Source: JABHVE01 sp047517625 (GTDB lineage Bacteria; Pseudomonadota; Alphaproteobacteria; UBA2966; CAIVPW01). From it: 6,648 nt of DNA. Of the stretch, positions 6,486 through 6,648 are shown in pieces. The stretch covers positions 1-6,648 of the forward strand of contig JAKZSO010000052.1 of NCBI GenBank assembly GCA_047517625.1, in the 5' to 3' direction. Within the stretch, counting starts at the first letter, position 1; every line of letters begins with the position of its first letter. The notes under the pieces were generated by a model. It saw only the letters and a list, made by a program, of their open reading frames with translations. It was not told the origin of the DNA and did no database searches. The position numbers and the translations under genes were made by a program.

Positions 6486-6648
6486 TCAGGACTCGCCTGA
6501 TTCCTTGGCCTTCGGCTTCTTAAGCGGTGGCCTTTGGAACAGCGCATGGGCGATCTCCTCGGGCGTCGCGTCGATGGGAGGGAGGGTGACGTTGGGGGGA
6601 TGTCCCGGTCGATGTTGAAAAGTTGAGGTAGGTGTCGCTCTCCTGGGG
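6486..6648 (-). CDS. C-terminal end of an unidentified small protein (partial at window edge)
   Basis: On the minus strand, TGA at 6488-6486 closes a frame whose last 35 residues read NVTLPPIDATPEEIAHALFQ followed by RPPLKKPKAKESGES. The T-P-E-E-I-A-x-A-L-F pattern followed by a basic Pro/Lys tail looks like genuine protein, and resembles short C-termini of small cytoplasmic proteins, but no family can be named. Upstream, two frames are open to the window edge. The direct one reads as Arg/Pro/Thr-rich; the one reached by adding one base to the six-G run at 6594-6599 reads LPQLFNIDRDIPPNVTLPP, which looks more natural. A frame error there is possible. The start lies beyond the window. It is followed by the small exported gene after 23 nt. 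Confidence 0.5.
   Translation of the reverse strand, partial: PRRATPTSTFQHRPGHPPNVTLPPIDATPEEIAHALFQRPPLKKPKAKESGES

Overview
The window is GC-rich, tightly packed, Gram-negative DNA. Nearly every gene begins with an export signal: four Sec-type signal peptides and one lipoprotein signal with a lipobox (plus-strand gene 1 may have lost its own signal at the window edge). The lipoprotein belongs to the 17 kDa surface-antigen type, and codon use and protein families look alphaproteobacterial, perhaps Rhodospirillales-like. That placement is inference. No rRNA, tRNA, CRISPR array, insertion sequence or integrase was seen.

Layout. Positions 1-4280 hold a compact plus-strand run of five envelope genes. 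First comes a two-domain periplasmic protein, truncated at the left edge. A 14-bp hairpin (807-841) separates it from a 17-kDa-antigen-like lipoprotein. An exported DUF4384 protein follows, then an HtrA/trypsin-like exported protease homologue, then an exported protein that fuses Sel1 repeats to a ClpP/COG3904-like domain. From the lipoprotein onward, gaps are only 9-19 nt, so this looks like one operon. After a 219-nt gap comes a separately placed exported protein of about 555 residues (4500-6168), with a beta-rich head and a long coiled coil containing 21-residue repeats. Two minus-strand genes converge on it: a small exported protein (6462-6130) and the C-terminal end of an unidentified protein (ending at 6486).

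Main caveat. Four genes (lipoprotein, DUF4384 protein, protease, coiled-coil protein) are each broken by one single-base frame change. Each break can be repaired by changing one homopolymer run by one base, and each repair gives an uninterrupted protein with family motifs meeting at the joint. The clearest case is the protease, where adding one G near 2641 restores the GNPIG motif. Homopolymer length errors in the source assembly are the simplest explanation; very recent decay of the locus is the alternative. These genes are therefore annotated as single spanning coding regions, with the break described.

How the genes may work together. The operon puts two protease folds (trypsin-like and ClpP-like) in the cell envelope beside a lipoprotein, a DUF4384 protein and a two-domain periplasmic protein. 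The trypsin-like member has Asp where the catalytic His should be, so it may bind rather than cut, leaving the ClpP-like Sel1 fusion as the likelier active peptidase. An envelope-sensing or proteolysis module is a reasonable hypothesis, not a demonstrated function.
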